DNA of 64,000 nt from Cladobotryum mycophilum. Its lineage: Eukaryota; Ascomycota; Sordariomycetes; Hypocreales; Hypocreaceae. The notes beneath the pieces are model-generated. The model was not told the origin of the DNA and did not search any database. It saw only the letters and a program-made list of their open reading frames with translations. Location of the stretch: contig JAVFKD010000004.1 of the NCBI GenBank assembly GCA_036429605.1, forward strand, positions 1,054,001 to 1,118,000, read 5' to 3'. The number at the start of each line of letters is the position of its first letter. The stretch's first letter is position 1. Both the position numbers and the translations under genes were made by a program. Shown here piece after piece: positions 60,474 through 64,000 of the stretch.

Positions 60474-62770
60474 ATGTTCCGAGCAGCGGCGGCTGGGCCG
60501 TTTGACGAAGTTGTCTGTATGTGTTTTTTATTTATTTTAATTTATTTATTTTACAAACACAAGATGATACCTCATTGTTGATGCAAAAGACGTTTTGTTT
60601 GACTTCTAACTGTTTCACAGCAAAGGCAACGGACGAGAACTTGACTTCCGAGGACTGGGGCGCCATCATCGAAGTGTGCGACAAGGTGGCGACCGACCCG
60701 AATGGCCCCAAGGAAGCTGTTCAGAGCATGATAAGACGTCTTGCTCATCGCAATGCCAACGTTCAACTATACACCCTAGAGGTTCGATTTCCCCCATCTC
60801 CCCCTCCTCCTCTGTACACGAGTCCTTGTCGCTAATATCGCCACCCTTGAATAACAGCTCGCGCATGCACTATGCCAGAACTGCGGCAAAGAAGTACACC
60901 GTGAGATTTCCAGCCGCGCATTCACCGACGCCCTCCTGAAGCTGGCCAACGATCGCATCACCCATGCTCAAGTCAAGGGTAAGATTCTGGAAAAGATGCA
61001 GGAATGGAGCGACATGTTTAGCAAGGACGCCGAGCTGGGTATCATGTACGATGCGTACTACCGACTGAAACAGAGCAACCCGACCCTAGAAGCGCCGAGC
61101 GCGCCGCAGAAGCAAGGGCTTACGGACGTGGATCGACAAAAGGAGGAGGATGAGCTGCAAATGGCTCTCAAGTTGAGCTTGCAGGATGAGGAACGCAAGA
61201 AGACGGCGCCAGCTGCTCTCAGTTCCCAAGCGGGGCCGAGCGGGCAGCACCAAGAACCTACCCCTGTTCCCACCGCGGTTCCTTCGGGGACCACGGCCGC
61301 GACGGTAAGCAGGGTGCGTGCTCTGTTTGACTTTGTGCCGTCGGAGCCTGGCGAACTGGAGTTTAAGAAGGGCGACGTCATTGCCGTGCTCGAGAGTGTG
61401 TACAAGGACTGGTGGAGGGGGTCGCTCAAGGGCAAGACTGGCATTTTCCCCCTCAATTATGTGGAAAAGTTGACGGATCCGACGCCGGACGAGCTGCAGC
61501 GGGAAGCTCAGATGGAAGCCGAAGTCTTTGCGGAGATTAAGAATGTGGAAAAGCTCTTGACATTGCTAAGCGCGTCGAACACGGCGCCGCGAGAAGAGGA
61601 TAATGAAGAGATTTCGGTATGTTTGGCGACCTTGGATAACTGAGGAGTTTGCTGGAGGATCTAAGCTGACGAGGTTGCAGAAATTATATCATCAGACACT
61701 TGCTATTCGACCCAAGTTGATCAAACTGATTGAAAAATATTCTCAAAAGAAGGGTAAACTTCTGATTATTCCACCACATATTGAGCCATAACTAACAACT
61801 CGTAGATGACTTTACACAATTGAACGAGAAGTTTATCAAAGCTCGACGGGACTACGAGGCACTATTAGAGTCGTCCATGTCACACCCGCCCCAGCACAGC
61901 TATCACCAGTATGCTGTTCGCCCTGGACCTCCGGGTCAAGGCTATCCTCCTGCTGGCGGCGCATATCCTGGACAGCAAGATCCTCAGAGATTTTACACTC
62001 CTGCACCTGGAGGTATGTTTGTTTACAGCCTACACAAGACAGAATAGCCAAACTAACACAAGCATCTAGATCAACCACAATATCACACATCTTCCCCTCC
62101 CCCTAACTTTCAGCCTCATGCACCTCCAGGGCAACCACAGCAGGCTCCATTTTACGGCGCTGGGTCAGAAATTCCACCACACGCTGGCGCTGGTCAACCC
62201 CCAGCTGGCCAGCCATACCCCCCGAGAGACAACACTCCCATAGTACCGGCAAACGGCAAGCAGCCGGCTCCCCTCAACACATCCTCACCTCCACCACAGA
62301 ACTACACCCCCTATTCGCAACAGCCGGCTCAGAACCCGAACAATCCCTACTCACAACCTTCAGGGCAGCGTCCAACGAGCACCTATGGCGCTCAAGAGCT
62401 AGCAACGTCTGTCTATGACTCCCCTATTGCTCCGAACAACCCCACTTCCGCAGCTACATACAATAGCTCAGTCTACTCCCAGGATGATCTTCCCAACAAT
62501 CAACCAAATGCCCCTCCACCAGCTCAATACACTCAACAGACTCCATACCAGAGTTATCAAGCCCCCGGAGAACCCCATGCTCCCGCTCCCACACCACTGC
62601 ACCCTGGGGGACCTGCTTATGATGCTCGTCAGAGATTACCTAGCCAGGCACCCGGAGGCGGCGACCAGCAGTATAAGCCATACGTGCCCCCCGGAGAGGC
62701 TCCAAGTGCCCCTAGTGCCCCTAGCGCACCGGCACCGAGTGATTATTACCGCCAACCAGGTGTTTACTAG
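60474..62770 (+). CDS. HSE1: ESCRT-0 subunit Hse1 (STAM homologue)
   Basis: Endosomal sorting protein that, with Vps27, binds ubiquitinated membrane cargo and starts multivesicular-body sorting. Six exons join in frame: 60474-60516, 60621-60781, 60858-61616, 61681-61753, 61806-62012 and 62070-62770, giving 647 aa. The VHS domain is about 15-145 (SKATDENLTSEDWGAIIEVC, LAHRNANVQLYTLELAHALC, VKGKILEKMQEWSDMF). The UIM is at about 164-179 (EEDELQMALKLSLQDE). The SH3 domain is at about 219-273 (RVRALFDFVPSEPGELEFKK, WWRGSLKGKTGIFPLNYVEK). A GAT-like helical region follows (KLYHQTLAIRPKLIKLIEKY, LNEKFIKARRDYEALLES), then a Pro/Gln/Tyr-rich tail. The domain order VHS-UIM-SH3-GAT identifies Hse1 securely. 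The first exon is only 43 nt. Confidence 0.96.
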
Positions 62771-63372
62771 ATGAGAGGAATAGGGGGGAAGGGGAAATGA
62801 AATAGAGTTTGTAATCGTCTCAAGTGTTATACATTTGCCGCAGGCAGTTGGACTAAAAAAGCAGCGGCGGGGTTTTCCAGGAGGGGTTTTATGGCGAGAG
62901 CTGAATGTCATGTTTATGAGGGTTAATTATTCAATGACTTGCTTGCTTGCTTGTTTTTGCGTTGCGTTTTGTTTTGTTTTTCTTGTAATATACCAGCAAC
63001 GAACGGCCGCATGGTTTTCCCTTCCACCTCCCTTCTTTCTGTTTTACTTTTTTGTCGTTGAGGGGTCAGATAGTTTGAAAAGAGGGGGGACATAGCTTTC
63101 AAAAACACAAACATGACAGAAAAGGTTAACCTAAAATTCTATGCTTTTGTGATTTCCCAAGATGCTATATCAACGTGACTTTTTTTCCATCTTCTCAAAT
63201 GTCTATACATAAATCATTACAAAAAAAGCTCTTATGGCGAAAAAGCAAGTCCCTTCAACGCCAATGATGGGTCCCCTCAGGGGCCTTTCCAACCCCCTCC
63301 CTCCCCCTTCCCTTTCGCTATGTCTTCAAAAACAATTTTTTTCTTTTCTTCATGCCATGCCCGCTGGTTCTC
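62771..63372. other. intergenic, convergent 3' region
   Basis: 602 bp between the convergent HSE1 and SNF2-family stops. It has several T and A runs that could serve 3' end formation. No gene seen. Confidence 0.6.
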
Positions 63373-64000
63373 TCACCATCTCCTGCCATACACGTTATTC
63401 TCCTGCCTCAGAACCTTATTCTTCTTCATCAGCGCCGCCGTATCCCTCGCCTTCTGCCTGTCCTCGTCATAATCCCCCAACGACTCCTCCCCTTCCCTGA
63501 ACTGGTTATGAATCGGCTTGAAGAGGTCGATGATCTCGTTGATGCCGAGCTTCAGGGCGCCCTTCTTGGCGCTACCTTCGATGGTCTGCTCTGCCAGCTG
63601 GCGCTTCTTCTCTTGTAGCTCGAGAATACCTTCTTCGACCGTCTTCTTGACGGTGAGCTTGTAGACGACTACGTCGACGGTTTGGGTCAGACGGTGGACA
63701 CGGTCAATAGCCTGCTCTTCCACAAACTATTACGGAGCGAAATATCAGCATACGATTTTTTAAAAAAGAAGAGAATAGTCAACATAAATAAGGGGATTAC
63801 TCACCGGATTCCAAAACGGCTCAATGATAATAACTCTCGTCGCCGCCGTCAAGTTCAAACCCAAACTACCGCACTTCAAACTGCACAACAACACCCTCGT
63901 AGATTTATCCTCTCGAAGGCGCCGCAAGCTCTCCTCGCGCTCGTCGTTCTTCATGCTGCCGTCGTAGCGCGTGAACTTGAACTTTCCCTTGCGCAGGAAC
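63373..64000 (-). CDS. SNF2-family DNA-dependent ATPase, C-terminal part only
   Basis: The window edge cuts this gene; only the helicase C-terminal end is present. Exons are >64000-63805 and 63726-63373, joined in frame as IIIEPFWNPFVEEQAIDRVH. Helicase motif V region is SLKCGSLGLNLTAATRVIII and motif VI is EEQAIDRVHRLTQT, with Thr where many Swi2/Snf2 proteins have Gly. After it come YKLTVKKTVEEGILELQEKK, then a linker and the end RQENNVYGRRW. These ATPases remodel chromatin or act in DNA repair using ATP. RHRLTQ-type motif VI and the short tail resemble the Rad5/Rad16/Uls1-like group, but the subfamily needs the missing N-terminal domains. Confidence 0.9.

Noticed and set aside
1..64000. 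Biosynthetic cluster, CRISPR array, viral insertion or transposon
   Set aside because: No backbone synthase, spaced direct repeats, polymerase or transposase motifs, or terminal inverted repeats were seen; the genes are mostly unrelated housekeeping functions.

Overview
This window is a stretch of nuclear chromosome from a filamentous ascomycete (Pezizomycotina, most likely Sordariomycetes and perhaps Hypocreales; the lineage is an inference from gene content and style). The signs are short GT-AG introns of about 50-120 bp with CTAAC/CTGAC branch sites, a HET-domain gene, a fungal 7-TM rhodopsin-like gene, Atg13, Hse1 and a combined Nup98-Nup96 (Nup145) gene, and long low-complexity intergenic stretches. 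I recognise 18 protein-coding genes. I found no rRNA, tRNA, CRISPR array or recognisable transposon.

Left part (1-13.4 kb) is gene-poor. It holds an MFS transporter of the Dal5 type (minus) and a fungal rhodopsin-like membrane protein (plus), separated by 4-5 kb stretches in which I see no gene. From 13.4 kb rightwards it is mostly housekeeping: RPL8 (minus), NCS6/CTU1 tRNA thiolase (plus), a complex I MWFE subunit (minus), the MYST acetyltransferase Sas3 (plus), a cupin protein (minus), a SET-domain protein (minus), the nucleoporin precursor Nup145 (minus, 6.3 kb), centrin Cdc31 (plus), epsin (minus), a HET-domain protein (plus), a fungal-specific acidic protein (minus), the 2-oxodicarboxylate carrier (minus), an ankyrin/RCC1/BTB protein resembling IBtk (plus), Atg13 (plus), ESCRT-0 subunit Hse1 (plus) and the C-terminal end of an SNF2-family ATPase (minus, cut by the window edge).

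The genes do not form a pathway or biosynthetic cluster. Loose functional neighbours are translation (RPL8 and NCS6 share a divergent promoter), nuclear pore/mRNA export (NUP145 and CDC31 are divergent) and endosome/vesicle traffic (epsin, Hse1, Atg13).

The most useful observations are structural. (1) Four otherwise intact genes, including essential RPL8 and NUP145, each carry one frameshift that one extra C/G in a C/G run would repair, and the SET gene has a fifth indel in such a run; this points to systematic homopolymer errors in the assembly. (2) Very small exons are needed or favoured: 11 nt in the carrier gene, probably 4 nt in the complex I gene, possibly 17 nt in NUP145. (3) A single in-frame TAG interrupts an otherwise open 908-codon gene. 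(4) The HET gene has no visible start codon. I found no convincing undescribed system.
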